From Abelmoschus esculentus (lineage: Eukaryota; Streptophyta; Magnoliopsida; Malvales; Malvaceae), in contig JAUCBN010000005.1 of assembly GCA_035048815.1 (NCBI GenBank), positions 12,240,517 through 12,304,516 on the forward strand: a DNA stretch of 64,000 nucleotides, read 5' to 3'. This document shows positions 38,301-49,740 of the stretch, one piece after another (position 1 is the first letter of the stretch; every line of letters begins with the position of its first letter). Made by a program: the position numbers and the translations under genes. The notes beneath the pieces were generated by a model. The model saw only the letters and a program-made list of their open reading frames with translations. It searched no databases and had not been told where the DNA came from.

Positions 38301-41190
38301 ATTTTGTTCAAAAGCCCATTGTTAACTATTTGAACTCATAAAATTTGATTTGTATAATTTTAGATTAATTTGTATAATTTTGTTCAAAAGCCCATATTTA
38401 ACTATATGAACTCATAAATTTTGATTTAACAACATCTGGTTTTCATTTGGTTGGGATTAAAACGTGCTTGTCTAAAAAGGCTTTATAGAGAATCCGTTCG
38501 AATTTTAACAGAGTAAAAAGTTGAAAATTTTAGATTAATCTGTATAATTTTGCTGAAAAGCCCATAATTTACTATTTGAACTCATAAAATTTGATTTAAT
38601 ATCATCTTTATTTTGTTTTGTTGGGATTAGGACGTGGATGTCTAAAAAGGCTCTATAGTATATCCGTTCAAATCTTAAATGAGTAAAAAGCTGAAAATTT
38701 TAGATTAATCTGTATAATTTTGTTCAAAAGCCCATAATTAACTATTTGAACTCATAAAATTTGACTTAATAATATCTTGTTTTCGTTTTGATGGGATTAG
38801 AACGTGCATTTTTAAAAAGGCTTTATTGAGAATCCGTTCGAATTTTAACCGAGTAAAAAGCTGAAAATTTTAGATTAATCTGTATAATTATGTTCAAAAT
38901 CCCATTGTTAACTATTTGAACTCATAAAATTTTATTTAATAACATCTAGTTTTCATTTTGTTGGAATTAAAACGTGCATGCCTAAAAAGGCTTTATTGGG
39001 AATCCATTAAAATTTAAACCGAGTAAAAAGCTGAAAATTTAAGATTAATCTGTATAACTTTGTTCAAAAGCCCATATTTAACTATTTGAACACATAAATT
39101 TTGATTTAACATCTGGTTTTCCTTTTGTTGGGATTAAAACGTGTTTGTCTAAAAAGGCTTTATAGAGAATTTGTTCGAATTTTAACCGAGTAAAAAACTA
39201 AAAATATTAGATTAATCTGTATAATTTTGTTCAAAAGCCCATTGTTAACTATTTGAACTCATAAAAATTGATTTAACAACATCTGGTTTTCGTTTTTTTC
39301 CGATTAAAACGTGCTTGTCTAAAAAGGCTTTATAGAGAATCCGTTTAAATTTTAACCGAGTAAAAAGCTGTAAATTTTAGATTAATCTGTATAATTTTGT
39401 TTAAAAGCCCATAATTAACTATTTGAACTCATAAAATTTGATTTAATAACATCTTGTCTTCGTTTTGTTTGGATTAGGACGTGGATGTCTAAAAAGGCTT
39501 TATTGAGAATCTGTTCGAATTTTAATCATGTAAAAAGCTGAAAATTTTAGATTAATCTGTATAATTTTGTGCAAAAGCCCATATTTAACTATTAGAACTC
39601 ATAAAATTTGATTTAATAACATCTTGTTTTCGTTTTGTTGGGATTAGGATGTGCATGCCCAAAAAGACTTTATAGAGAATCCATTCAAATTTTAACCGAG
39701 TAAAAAGTTTAAAATTTTAGATTAATCTGTATACTTTTGTTCAGAACCCCATATTTAAATATTTGAACTCATAAAATTTGATTTAATAACATCTTATTTT
39801 CGTTTTGTTGGGATTAGAACGTGCATGTCTAAAAAGGCTTTATTGAGAATCCGTTCACATTTTAACCGAGTAAAAAGCTGAAAATTTTAGATTAATCTAA
39901 ATAATTTTATTCAAAAGCTCATATTTAACTATTTGAACTCATAAAATTTGATTTAATAACATCTTGTTTTCATTTTGTTGGGATTAGAACGCGCATGCCT
40001 AAAAAGACTTTATTGAGAATCCGTTCAAAATTTAACCGAGTAAAAAGCTTAAAATTTAGATTAATCTGTATAATTTTGTTTAAAATCCCATCTTTAACTA
40101 TTTGAACTCATAAAATTTGATTTAATAACATCTGGTTTTCGTTTTGTTGGGATTAGAACGTGCATGCCTAAAAAGGCTTTTAACTCATAAAATTTCATTT
40201 AATAACATCTAGTTTTTGTTTTATTGGGATTAAAACGTGCGTGTCTAAAAAGGCTTTATAGAGAATCCGTTCGAATTTTAATCGTGTACAAAGCTGTAAA
40301 TTTTAGATTAATCTGTATAATTTTATTCAAAACCCAAAGTTAACTATTTGAACTAATAAAACTTGATTTAATAACATCTTGTTTTTGTTTTGTTGGGATT
40401 AGAACGTGCATGTCTAGAAAGGCTTTATGGAGAATCTATTCGAATTTTAATCGTGTAAAAAGCTGAAAATTTTAGATTAATTTGTATAATTTTGTTCAAA
40501 AGCCCATATTTAACTATTTGAACTCATAAATTTTGATTTAACATCTTGTTTTCATTTTGTTGGAATTAAAACGTGCTTGTCTAAAAAGACTTTATAGAAA
40601 ATCCGTTCGAATTTTAACCGAGTAAAAAGCTGAAAATTTTAGATTAATTTGTATAATTTTATTCAAAAGCTCATATTTAACTATTTGAACTCATAAATTT
40701 TGATTTAACAATATCTGGTTTTCGTTTTGTTGAGATTAAAACGTGCTTGTCTAAAAAGGCTTTATAGAGAATCCGTTTGAATTTTAACCGACTAAAAAGC
40801 TGAAAATTTTACTTTAATCTGTATAATTTTGTTCAAAAGCCTATTTTTAACTATTTGAACTCATAAAATTTAATTTAATAACATCTGGTTTTCGTTTTGC
40901 AGGGATTAGAACGTGCATGTCTAAAAAGGCTTTTTTGAGGATCCGTTCGAATTTTAACCGAGTAAAAAGCTGAAAATTTTAGATTAATCTGTATAATTTT
41001 CTTCAAAAGCCCATATTTAACTATTTGAACTCAGAAAAATTGATTTAACAACATCTGGTTTTCGTTTTGTTGGGATTAAAACGTGCTTGTCTAAAAAGGT
41101 TTTATAGAGAATTTGTTCGAATTTTAACCGAGTAAAAAGCTGAAAATATTAGATTAATTTGTATAATTTTGTTCAAAAGCCCGTAGTTAA

Positions 41191-42862
41191 TGTCGCGACC
41201 ACTTTAAAACCGAAACGTGTGAAAAAATAGCCTAGCGAATTAATTTGGAAAAAATTGAATTTAATTGCTTTTAATATTGAAAAATCAAATTTTATTGAAA
41301 ACATTTGAATTTTAAAATTATTTTGGAGTCGCCACCGGCCACTTTGGTAGGTCAGACACCATAAAATAAACCCGAGATTTATTTTTAAAACATTGGGTTC
41401 AGGAGTCGGTTACGCATAAGGACAACCCTTACGAGCGCCCGAAAATCGGTACCTCTTAATTATATGTGGCATTTCGGTATTTCGAATAATAATATTAATT
41501 TAATCCATTATTGGCAAATAAATATTGTTCGAATAAGAATATCCTTTTAGATAAGAAAATATATTTCTTTTAAATACGAGCTTAATAAGACGTCCTCTAG
41601 ATGGGAAACCTTAACTCGTATTTAAAGAAATATAAGTTCTGCCCCAAAAGGTTTTAAAATGCATGATCAATTATTATCTTGTCGATTTTAAGTTCTAACC
41701 TAAAATGGCTCCATCAATTTAAATATTTAAATCCTATTAAATTATTAATTTCACCGGGTGTATTATGATAACATCCGAATGCACGGACACTACCATTTCG
41801 GCACCAAACAAAATTAATAATTCTATTGGTGCTACTAATCTTTACCTAATTAATTTTATTAAATTCTAACCTTAAATTATTTATCATTTTCTACTTTTCA
41901 ATGACGCGCCGAATACGATACCGAAGTACACTTTTGGCCAACATAATGTCATTTCATAATACTGACCACTTAGTGTATCCAAGGTATAAGATTAGAACGT
42001 CATCGTTACTAAATTATCTCCCTATTTAATTAATTATTTAATTAAAGTGACTAACCTTAAAAAGGATCTAATTTAATTAACTACGTGTAAATTATGTGTC
42101 ATCCTAAACAAGTATTCTATATGATTTTAAAACATACAGGCAAACATATAAATTAAATAAATAAATAAAAGCATTAATTAATAATAAAGAGATTAAACTG
42201 AATTTTCTTTAAGAACATAACGATTCGAATACGGAAATCATGTTAAAGAGATAACCAAGCAAGCAACGCAAACAAATAATCTAATTATCAATGATTCGAA
42301 TAAATGCTGCATTGAGTAAACCAATTCCAACCATGGAAATGTAATTGAATGGAATTCATGTTCGTTTCATATCAAATTTTAAACTAATAGAAAGCAATAT
42401 GGAGTAAGAAAATATACCGATGTCATGAGAATGGTTCCAGTGAAAGCCTCCAAAATGTGATCTTTTGCTCCTTGATTTAACAATTTTTCCAATCGTAATT
42501 CTGGTGCTTCAATCCAGCAAAACCCATGAGCCTTTGGTTTCCTTCATCCTTTGATTTCAAATTCGAGAGAAAACTAAAATCCAAAATGCCCTCTCCCCCC
42601 AGTTGCCGCATGACATGGAAAATGGAAACTAATAACTTATGAAAAACCCCTGTAACCACATGTATATTTTTTTTATTAATTAGTTTTTATTATTTTATTT
42701 TATTTTTTTTAGTCATAGTTTATTCTTATCTATTATTATTATATTTATCATTTTTTTAATTTTATTTTTTTATAATTTACATCATATAATTATTTATTTA
42801 CATATAATATTTACTTGTGACCTTATTTTATATTTGAACCCAGACGAAATTCGGGTATGACA
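41191..42862 (-). repeat. Ogre/Tat element LTR (left, 3' LTR)
   Basis: 1672 bp with plus-strand ends TGTCGCGACC and GGGTATGACA, i.e. TGTCATACCC...GGTCGCGACA in the element's sense. It aligns end to end with 51043-52713. The AT-rich stretch at 42660-42790 lies near the sense-strand start (U3). The open frame at 42477-42659 lies in the LTR and shows no known domain. The unique satellite flank on the left carries TSD copy GTTAA. Confidence 0.95.
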
Positions 42863-42875
42863 GCTGCCCCTCTTT
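42863..42875 (-). other. Polypurine tract of Ogre/Tat element
   Basis: The minus strand reads AAAGAGGGGCAGC directly before the LTR start TGTCATACCC. This is the expected plus-strand primer next to the 3' LTR. Confidence 0.82.
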
Positions 42876-43470
42876 GTTCAATGTTGTGGAACAAGAGACG
42901 AACAAAGACTGAAAAGACACGAATTTCGTCTAGACTTCTTGGCCACTGTTACGCTAACAAAGCTTGAAGTTGTTCTTCTCATTACGAATTTCTTCAAGCA
43001 AAAAGTGATAGAACTCGAGGCTGTTCTTCTCATTATGAAATTCCTCATATCCCGTGAAATCCTAGAATTGTTGTTGCTTTGATTGGTTGTTTGAATTCTT
43101 TTTGGACCTTGATTCCTTCTCTGCAAAAAGAGAAACCATCAATTAATATAAATTCAACATGGATTAAGTTGAAAAATCATCTTTTCATTTGTCATCGTCA
43201 TTGCTTCTCGGCTCAAGTTTGAACATTTTCTTCTGAACCCATTGTTGGTTTAACCTGGTTGATGTTGCTCAAGGTTTTATTTCCCTGCATAAAAAACACA
43301 AATCTTTACTGTTTCGTTATTCTTTTCTTTTCTTTTTTTTTTCTCTTTTTATATATATATTTTTTCTTTTTTCTTTTTCTTTTTTTTTATATTTTATATT
43401 TTGTTTTATTTCTATTTTTATTATTTTTTATTATTTTACTTGTTATATTTACGTAGGCCCTTAGGTCAAA

Positions 43471-43620
43471 ATTCGAGTATGACACCTGTCCCTCTTTGTT
43501 CAATGTTGTGGAACAGGAGACGAGCAAAGACTGAAAAGACACAAATTTTGTCTAAGTTTCTTGGCCTCTGTTACGCTAACAAAGCCTGAAGTTGTTCTTC
43601 TCATTATGAATTTCTTCAAA
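43471..43620 (-). repeat. Internal copy of PPT and U3 boundary
   Basis: About 150 bp repeats 42849-42998 in direct orientation, 622 bp away. It includes the last 14 bp of the LTR (ATTCGAGTATGACA versus ATTCGGGTATGACA), the PPT region (CCTCTTTGTTCAATGTTGTG) and adjacent 3' sequence (GTTACGCTAACAAAGC). The T-rich DNA to its left resembles the T-rich end of the LTR only in composition. Confidence 0.85.
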
Positions 43621-43625
43621 CTTAA

Positions 43626-43915
43626 CATCATGCCCGGAGGACTTAATGATGACCCGGAGGATTTAGGGTCGTATTGCCTCCTTGATTGTGCAAAAGATAT
43701 CATCACTCCCAAAGGTGACGGCCCGGAGGACTTAACATCATGCTCGGAGGACTTATTGATTACTCAGAGGATTTAGGATCGTATTGCCTCCTTGAATGTG
43801 CAAACGATATCATCACTCCCGAACATGATGGCCCGGAGGACTTACTGATGACCCTGAGGATTTAACATCATGCTCGGAGGATTTATTGATGACCCGGAGG
43901 ATTTAATAATGGAAT
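43626..43915. repeat. Tandem repeat of 120 bp with a nested CCCGGAGGA motif
   Basis: GTATTGCCTCCTTGA starts at 43671 and again at 43791, 120 bp apart, each followed by GATATCATCACTCCC. Between these lie about nine copies of a short unit of the type GCCCGGAGGACTTAATGATG, spaced about 20-30 bp. The array sits in the 3' untranslated part of the element. Confidence 0.88.
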
Positions 43916-43920
43916 ATAGA

Positions 43921-44120
43921 GTTGTTCTTCTTTTTACGAAATTCTCTATCTCCACTGAAGAGTCTGAAGCTGTTCTTCTTATTACGAAATTCTTCAGACA
44001 AAAAGTGATGGAATTCGAAACTATTCTTCTTATTATTAAATTCTTTGTATCCATGGAATTTTGGTGTTGTTTCTTTATATTGGATCTGGAGTTGTTCTTC
44101 TGATTTGAACTTCTCCGAAG
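43921..44120. repeat. About 51-bp degenerate tandem repeat
   Basis: Units beginning GTTGTTCTTCTTTTTACGAA (43921), GCTGTTCTTCTTATTACGAA (about 43971), ACTATTCTTCTTATTATTAA (about 44022) and GTTGTTCTTCTGATTTGAAC (about 44091) are spaced roughly 50-70 bp apart. Related units also occur near 42970, 43021 and 43590. The lysine/arginine-rich open frames on the minus strand arise from these repeats. Confidence 0.7.
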
Positions 44121-46680
44121 TTTGAACTTTTTCTTGTCATTTGAATTCTTTTCAAAAGAAATCTTGGAATCCGAGGTTTTTCTTTTCATTTGAATTTCCT
44201 CAAACATCTGGTAAACAAAGATTTTTGTTGAAAACCGCATCTTCAGGCGGAAAATCTTGCTTAACTTCATCTTCTTTGTTGAGATCTTTCTCCTCAAATA
44301 GAAATCTGTATTGGTCTCTATCGACTTTCTGAAATGTTTGTTTTCAAATTTCCTTCCTCTGAGATCTTTGTTTGTCCTGATTTGGATTGCTTTTCTAATC
44401 TTGCAAATTCTTGTAAAAATTAACCAAAAATGTTTTGAATGTATGGGTTAGCATGTTTTACTCTATGGATGCCCAACAATATGATGCATGAACCGTGATC
44501 ATTGAGGGATATTTGGATGTACTTTGATCTTCTGTATTCTCTTCATTGAGCCTTTTTTGTCATGACAACAGCTCACCAGAATAACTTTGTACTCTGTTTG
44601 ATCTTCTCGAGCTTCTTTTCTAAGACTCCTTTATTCATTCTGATTTGAAATCTCACGTGCAATAACATTTTGTTGATCTTTTATCGTGCTGAGTTTGCCC
44701 CACTTTCATCATTTAGGGCGTGTAAAATGTCATAGCTCCATGAACTTTCTTCTGGTCCCTAAACCTTTTCTAATCCCTGAACATCCATCAAGCTGGACTA
44801 ATATTCATCATTATCACCATGAAACTCGGCAATGACTACAGTTTGTACGTGATTGCCCCATGTTTACTTGTGTCGTCTTTGTTGTTCTATATCTTGACAT
44901 TTCAAAGCTTCATTTGTTTCTCGTCATACCATTCATCATTAATCAAGTACCAAGGTCATCTTCTGTTCCGTCTGCACTTAAAGGATTAATACATCATAGT
45001 AATTCCCATGAAATCCTTTGCTTTTTTGTATCTAATCAATTTATCTGCAAGATACTTGTTAAAACAATATGCAAAAAAGCTCAAAAAATAATTTTATTAA
45101 TTTTGAAAACATTGAAAAGTTTTAAATGTCATGGCAAACAGGAAAACAAAAAATTAGGCCTTTGAATACCAAGTGCAGCAAAGCCTTTGAACCAATTTGC
45201 AAAGATCAACTCTAATGTGACCATTTTTCAATTTATTAGACTTTCAGGAGAAGCATTTCCATTTTCCTAATTCTACCCCTTTTAAGTGGCACTCTTTGCC
45301 TCACTAACTCACTATGTCCAATCTTTCCCTCTTTTCTGATCTCGATCAAGCATTAGAAGACTAGAAATCCTTGAAGAAAGGTTAACCCTGATATACGGGA
45401 TGTATTTCTGAAGACTAACTCTTCTTGTTCCAATACCCGTATATGGTCAAAATGGTCTTTTATGGCTTGTAATGTGGGTTATGGTTCACGGCTAACAAAA
45501 AAAGATATATAGGCTCAAATAATTATTTAAGGGTAATAAAACCAAGGATCATTGTTGCATTGATCTGAATATACTCTGATGAAATATTTTTCTCCTTTTT
45601 TGCGGATCACTCTAGACTGCCCTTTTTTGGGTTTTCACCCTAGAGGTCATTTCCTTTTCACCACTTATTTTGTCAGTGGTTCATCTCTTCAAAATGTCTC
45701 ACAAAACCTTTTGTTCATTTTTCTTTTTCCATTTGCTTCAACTTTCATGTCAATCATTTGAACTTGACTCCTTAGAAACAAACTTTTACTCTCTTTTTAT
45801 TTTTTTCTGTGTTGATTCAGAATATTTCTCCTCACTCATCATTTTTCTTGGTTTCTCATTTCACCTTTATTTTTGTCCCTGATTCACAAGGCATCCTAAA
45901 TGTATTTCATTTTCGAACATATTTTCATCCGCTTTGCCCCCAATGTAGGGATGATCCTTGGTTTAGGTTGTGTCAAAAGAAGAATAATATTAGGCTCAAA
46001 GGGGATAACAAATGATATTTTTCTTATTTTCTTTCTTTGAGAAGGGAGATCAAGAATGTCAAATATCATCCCATACTTGGATATTTTTGAAGAAAAGCAG
46101 CCTTCAGTTCGATGAAGTTTTGGGTTATCACTTCATTCAAAAATCTTAATCAACAATGCTTGAGAGGAAACTCACTCAAAATTTGTCTGAGATTTTCCGT
46201 ATTTCCTGAACACTCATTAATGTTCTCCTTTTGGCCTAAATAAAGTAGAAACGAGTCACATTGGTGAAGTTGATCTCCGAATTTGGTTTAATATCAATCC
46301 TGCAATTAGTATTCAAGACCTGAAAGAATGATATTAGTGATGATATATATATATACAAATGTATGAGCGATTAAAAATTAACCCATAACAAAGAATTTTT
46401 TCTATGACGGTGAATAAAAGAATTAAAGAATATGAATTAAAGAATCAAAGAATATGAAATGCTTGCCATTTGAGAGAGAAAAAAATAATATATATGAAAC
46501 AAGCATCATGAGCAAATAAATTAAAATAGTCTTCCTTACAAAAGACACTCAATGCTCGTAGGCAAAAGCAACTGGGATGATTCAGGGCATTACTCCGTAA
46601 CGATCCCAAAAACACTCTTTTCTTGATGTTTAGACATGAACAAGACAGATTTTACATAGCTCTAAACAATCTTGTAAAAG

Positions 46681-48018
46681 CTAATCCTGACGCTCTGAAT
46701 CTTCAACGGACATATCATCTTGAACATTTTCTTTGGTCTTCCATTGTTGCACCAATTCCTTTGTCAAGACTCCTTTATCAACTAGTTTCTTGATTTCTTC
46801 CAGCAAAGATCTGCATTTATTATTAGCATGACCTGGTAATCCCAAATGAAACTCACAAACATTGTTGGGTTCATAGCTTTGAGCGAAAGAGCTTCGCGCT
46901 TTCTTCATTGGCTTGGGAGTAATATATTGAGCTTAAACAAGATAAGGAAATAAATCAGTGATAGGCATTCCAAATATCTTCTGATCTACATTTTTCTGAG
47001 AAATCTTTTGTTGTCGCGCAAAATAATTGGGTGATCTTTTCCTTTTACGACTTCGGGAACCTCGAACATTACACTCATTTACCTCTTTCGGCTTCTTCTT
47101 GTCTTCTGTGGAACTTTTGAGTCTGGGTTCAATTTTCCCTTGTTGGATTCCAACTTCTATTAACCCACCAAGAGCAATAAAATCTTTAAAGTTGCTCCTT
47201 TAATTTGTAAGCATTTTATCGAAGAAAGGAGACGACAAGGTCTGATTAAACATTTCGGACATTTCCTCTTCTATCATGGGTGGCTGCACTTGAGATGCTA
47301 ACATCCTCCATCTCAATGCGTAATCCTTAAAGCTTTCATCATCTTTCATTCTCATATTCTGTAAAGCCCGACGATCTGGAGCCAAGTCTATGACATACCT
47401 GTATTGCCCCAAGAATTCTTTCGCCAAATCAACCCATGTTCGAATCTGCTCTTGACTCAATCTATTGTACCATGTTGCATCAGGCCCAGTCAAGCTATCA
47501 TGAAAGTAGTGAATCATCATTTGGTCATTATCTAGATACCCTTCCATTTTCCGACAGTACATCGTCAAGTGAATTTTAGGACAACTAGACCCGTCATACT
47601 TCTCAAAAATAGGGATCTTGAATTTTGGTGGAATAACCAAATCAGGGACCAGATAAAACTCCCTTGCACTAAACTCAGAGTTCGCTCTTTTTTTACTTGC
47701 CTCAATTTTCTTCTGGAGCTCTGTACACATATTTGTCAATTGATCAACATGTTCTAGGGAAAACATACTCATGCTCGAACTTGATACTCTCAGGTAGATA
47801 GTTAGACAAGGCTTCGAGATTTGGTCATTTGCCTTTGGTTGAGGCTTTGTCATATGCTCCTGCAATCTTTCTTGAATACTTACAACTTCTCTCATATTCT
47901 CATCCATGATGCCTGATTCTCGAACTTTTATTAATGTTGAGTTACTGTCATTGGAACCCTCGACCACTTTAGATTCATGTATGTTAATGCAATGTTGATA
48001 AATAATAATGTTATGGCA
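46681..48018 (-). pseudogene. gag: Ogre/Tat gag (capsid plus zinc-knuckle-like end), two in-frame stops
   Basis: One continuous minus-strand frame, open from 48018 after a TAA and interrupted by TAA at 47202-47200 and at 46935-46933. The first ATG in frame is near 47907. Counting residues from 47967: a predicted helical region at about 70-95 (VDQLTNMCTELQKKIEASKK), then the capsid-like domain at about 105-255 with LVPDLVIPPKFK, FEKYDG, MYCRKMEGY, TWYNRL, SFKDYALRWRMLASQVQPPM and FFDKML, typical of Tat/Ogre gag. After the first stop come FKDFIALGGLIEVGIQQGKI and a basic patch RSRKRKR. After the second stop comes CEFHLGLPGHANNKC, with the CxxH...H...C pattern intact. Gag forms the retrotransposon particle. 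The two nonsense codons make this copy inactive. No protease or pol follows. Confidence 0.88.
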
Positions 48019-48131
48019 TTAAATATAAACTAAACATATGCATGAATGTAATAAAGTATTGATCCAAGAGTGATTATCATAGAACAACTTTCATTTCAGG
48101 TAAAAAGATTCACTACATCTAATATCAGACA

Positions 48132-49200
48132 CTAAATATATTTGCGAGTCCTAACCCCTAATTTCTTAACTTCCTCTAAAAAACATACTAGTTTCTCATT
48201 ATGATCTATTGTCGGATTGATGTTCTGACTCAGTTCTTCCGCCACATCTGCTAAACTTGCTATTTGTTGAGCCATCTCTCGTGCATGAATAACTGCAGCC
48301 TTTATATCATCATCTTTTTCTTGTAACTTTACCCTTAAACCTTGTAGATGGACATGTTGTTTTTCTTCGCTATCTGAGCATTCCTTCTTAACATCCCTAG
48401 CAAGATCTTGGTAATCTGATCGCAAGGCTTGTAACTCTAATTCCAACTTATCTCTCTCTTGCATCAACCTAATTATCTGAACCTCATACTCGGATTGGTA
48501 CTGCTTCTTTGTAATACTTTCATCTCGGACTTCATGTCTGCCCCTTGAATTAGGCTGATTCTTTTCTTCAAACTTCAATTTCCCGCATTTCAACAGATCC
48601 TGAACTTTACGTTTCAAAGCTATGAAATTTTCAATTGAGTTTCCCTGTGTTCCATTGTGAAATTCACAATGAGCGTCGATATCATACCATTTCGGGTATG
48701 GCGGTTGTAATGGTGAGATAAAATATGGAGTTATTAACCGAGCTTCTAGCAACTGAGGATATAGTTCTTCGTATGAAATGAGAATTGGGTCAAACCGATT
48801 CTTACAACTTTCTGTCTTCTGAGAACTGGGAAAAGGGATCTTGGGACTTGAACATTGCTCTGGATGATCGACTGACTTTATCGGGCTGAATACTCCTTTC
48901 ATTTTTGATTTTCCTTAGACCGTTGTGACTTTCTCAGGTTTTAGGTCTGGCATATTTTCGGTTGGCTTGTTTACGCTAATTATAAGTGGTGATTTGTATG
49001 CGTACTAATTCTCTTTTGGCTCTTCTTTCTTTTCGATGTACCTCTTTCCTTTAGTCATGTCCATCATCATGATCTTCAACTCACTCATCTGTCTCTTTAG
49101 CTCTTGCATTTTAGCGTCTCTAGAGTCGAATGAGTAATCTTCAGGTAAACTATCCATCCTTCTCATGATCTGACTCGTAATTTTAACCTCGTCTTCGACC
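48132..49200 (-). pseudogene. Upstream gag-like module fused to a coiled coil
   Basis: A minus-strand frame from about 49199 to 48132 with in-frame TAG at 49007-49005 and TAA at 48917-48915. The open part (48902-48132) is 256 residues. Before the stops there is a helical segment (DAKMQELKRQMSELKIMMMD). In the 256-residue part, residues about 36-112 resemble the post-capsid end of Tat/Ogre gag: NRFDPILISYEELYPQLLEA, PLQPPYPKWYD and CEFHNGTQGNSIENF. The usual GH...C ligands of that motif are N and F here. Residues about 133-228 are a charged heptad-like coiled coil (LMQERDKLELELQALRSDY). The capsid domain is absent between the parts. In ordinary Tat gags this module lies after the capsid; here it lies before it. 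It may be a duplicated and deleted gag, or a chimera with the extra upstream ORF known in Ogre elements. Confidence 0.7.
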
Positions 49201-49204
49201 TATG

Positions 49205-49460
49205 AATCCCTTTAACTGTTATGATTGCCTTCTAACTCGATAATCACTTTTGAATCAATACCTTTATGTGATATGATGCAAAAATATCAACATGTTAAGA
49301 TGATGCAAAAATAAAATAAATAAAATAAAATAAAATAATAAGAAATAAGAAATAAAAATAAAAATAAATAAATAAAAATCAACACAATTATGTACAACAA
49401 CTTAGATATAAATCTACTTTATAATGCATGAATGCAAGAGATATCGATTTCAAGAGCTAG
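49205..49460. repeat. Simple-sequence A/AAAT tract in the element
   Basis: Low-complexity DNA with about 85 bp (49300-49380) of AAAATA- and AAATAAG-type units. It separates the two gag-like remnants. No coding is seen. Confidence 0.75.
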
Positions 49461-49551
49461 TCATTAGACAATACTCATATAACCAAAAGATCGAATACAA
49501 GGAGAAGTCAATTTGTTAATAAGAAACAGTTGGTCTGAGCTTCTTGGTTGA

Positions 49552-49740
49552 TCACCTCGTTCGGTCTGGTTCGGCATCTGTCTTGGTATGTCGATAAAAA
49601 TCTGACGAATCTTCAACTTTATCAAGCAAAAATCCATGTATATTTGACATTTCATGTACTTGGTTCTGAAGTTGATCACTAATTCCATTTGGCATAACCT
49701 TGGTGACTGATTCGGTCTAGTTTTCAACATGTTGTTCTTT
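49552..49740 (-). pseudogene. Possible gag N-terminal remnant
   Basis: A minus-strand frame reading HVEN, a TAG stop (49719-49717), then KVMPNGISDQLQNQVHEMSN and FLLDKVEDSSDFYRHT, up to a stop at 49554-49552. The helical amphipathic look resembles the N-terminal part of Tat gags. It is not in phase with the frame starting at 49199, and an AAAT-type simple repeat separates them. Assignment rests on position and residue character only. The overlapping 88-residue open frame here is a shadow in another phase. Confidence 0.4.

Larger units (their letters stand above)
14495..41190 (+). repeat. 170-bp satellite array, block 2
   Basis: About 157 monomers of the same satellite and orientation as block 1. 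The array resumes at TAATAACATCTGG, that is, late in a monomer and out of phase with where block 1 ended. Monomers differ at diagnostic sites: ACATCTGG versus ACATCTTG, GATTAAAACGTGC versus GATTAGAACGTGC, and ATTGTTAAC versus ATATTTAAC. Short scrambled or deleted monomers occur near 17380-17530, 22695, 38350 and 40180. The array is cut by the Ogre-type insertion within the CCCGTAGTTAA part of a monomer. I see no gene. Confidence 0.97.
42876..46680 (-). other. Non-coding 3' region of Ogre/Tat element
   Basis: About 3.8 kb between gag and the PPT where an autonomous element would have pol. The open frames here (43259-43456, 43842-44297, 44860-45165, 45579-46015 and others) are short, low-complexity or lysine/phenylalanine-rich and carry no recognised domain, so I do not call genes. 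Contents: a duplicated PPT/U3 boundary (43471-43620), a T-rich tract (43320-43445), a 120-bp repeat (about 43626-43915) and scattered GTTGTTCTTCTCATTA-type repeats (42968-44110). From 44300 to 46680 I see nothing further that I can assign. Confidence 0.65.

Noticed and set aside
42477..42659. 60-residue open frame in the LTR
   Set aside because: It lies entirely within the LTR, much of the same sequence recurs in the other LTR, and no domain is recognised.
43259..43589. Phenylalanine-rich hydrophobic open frames as membrane proteins
   Set aside because: They are translations of a T-rich simple tract in the non-coding 3' region of the element.
43626..44120. Origin of the 170-bp satellite from the Ogre-type 3' repeats
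   Set aside because: No shared motif beyond AT-rich words; the 120-bp unit is GC-richer and unrelated by eye.
43842..44297. 151-residue lysine/arginine-rich open frame as a nucleic-acid-binding protein
   Set aside because: Its repeated residues (RRTAS, ITFCLK) follow the degenerate 51-bp DNA repeat; no ATG context, domain or partner supports it.
44860..46015. Open frames at 44860-45165 and 45579-46015
   Set aside because: Antisense to the element, low complexity, overlapping in several phases and without known motifs.
42863..46680. Hidden reverse transcriptase or integrase in the Ogre-type element
   Set aside because: No YxDD, D,D,E or RNase H-like motif appears in the supplied minus-strand frames, and the region is full of stops.
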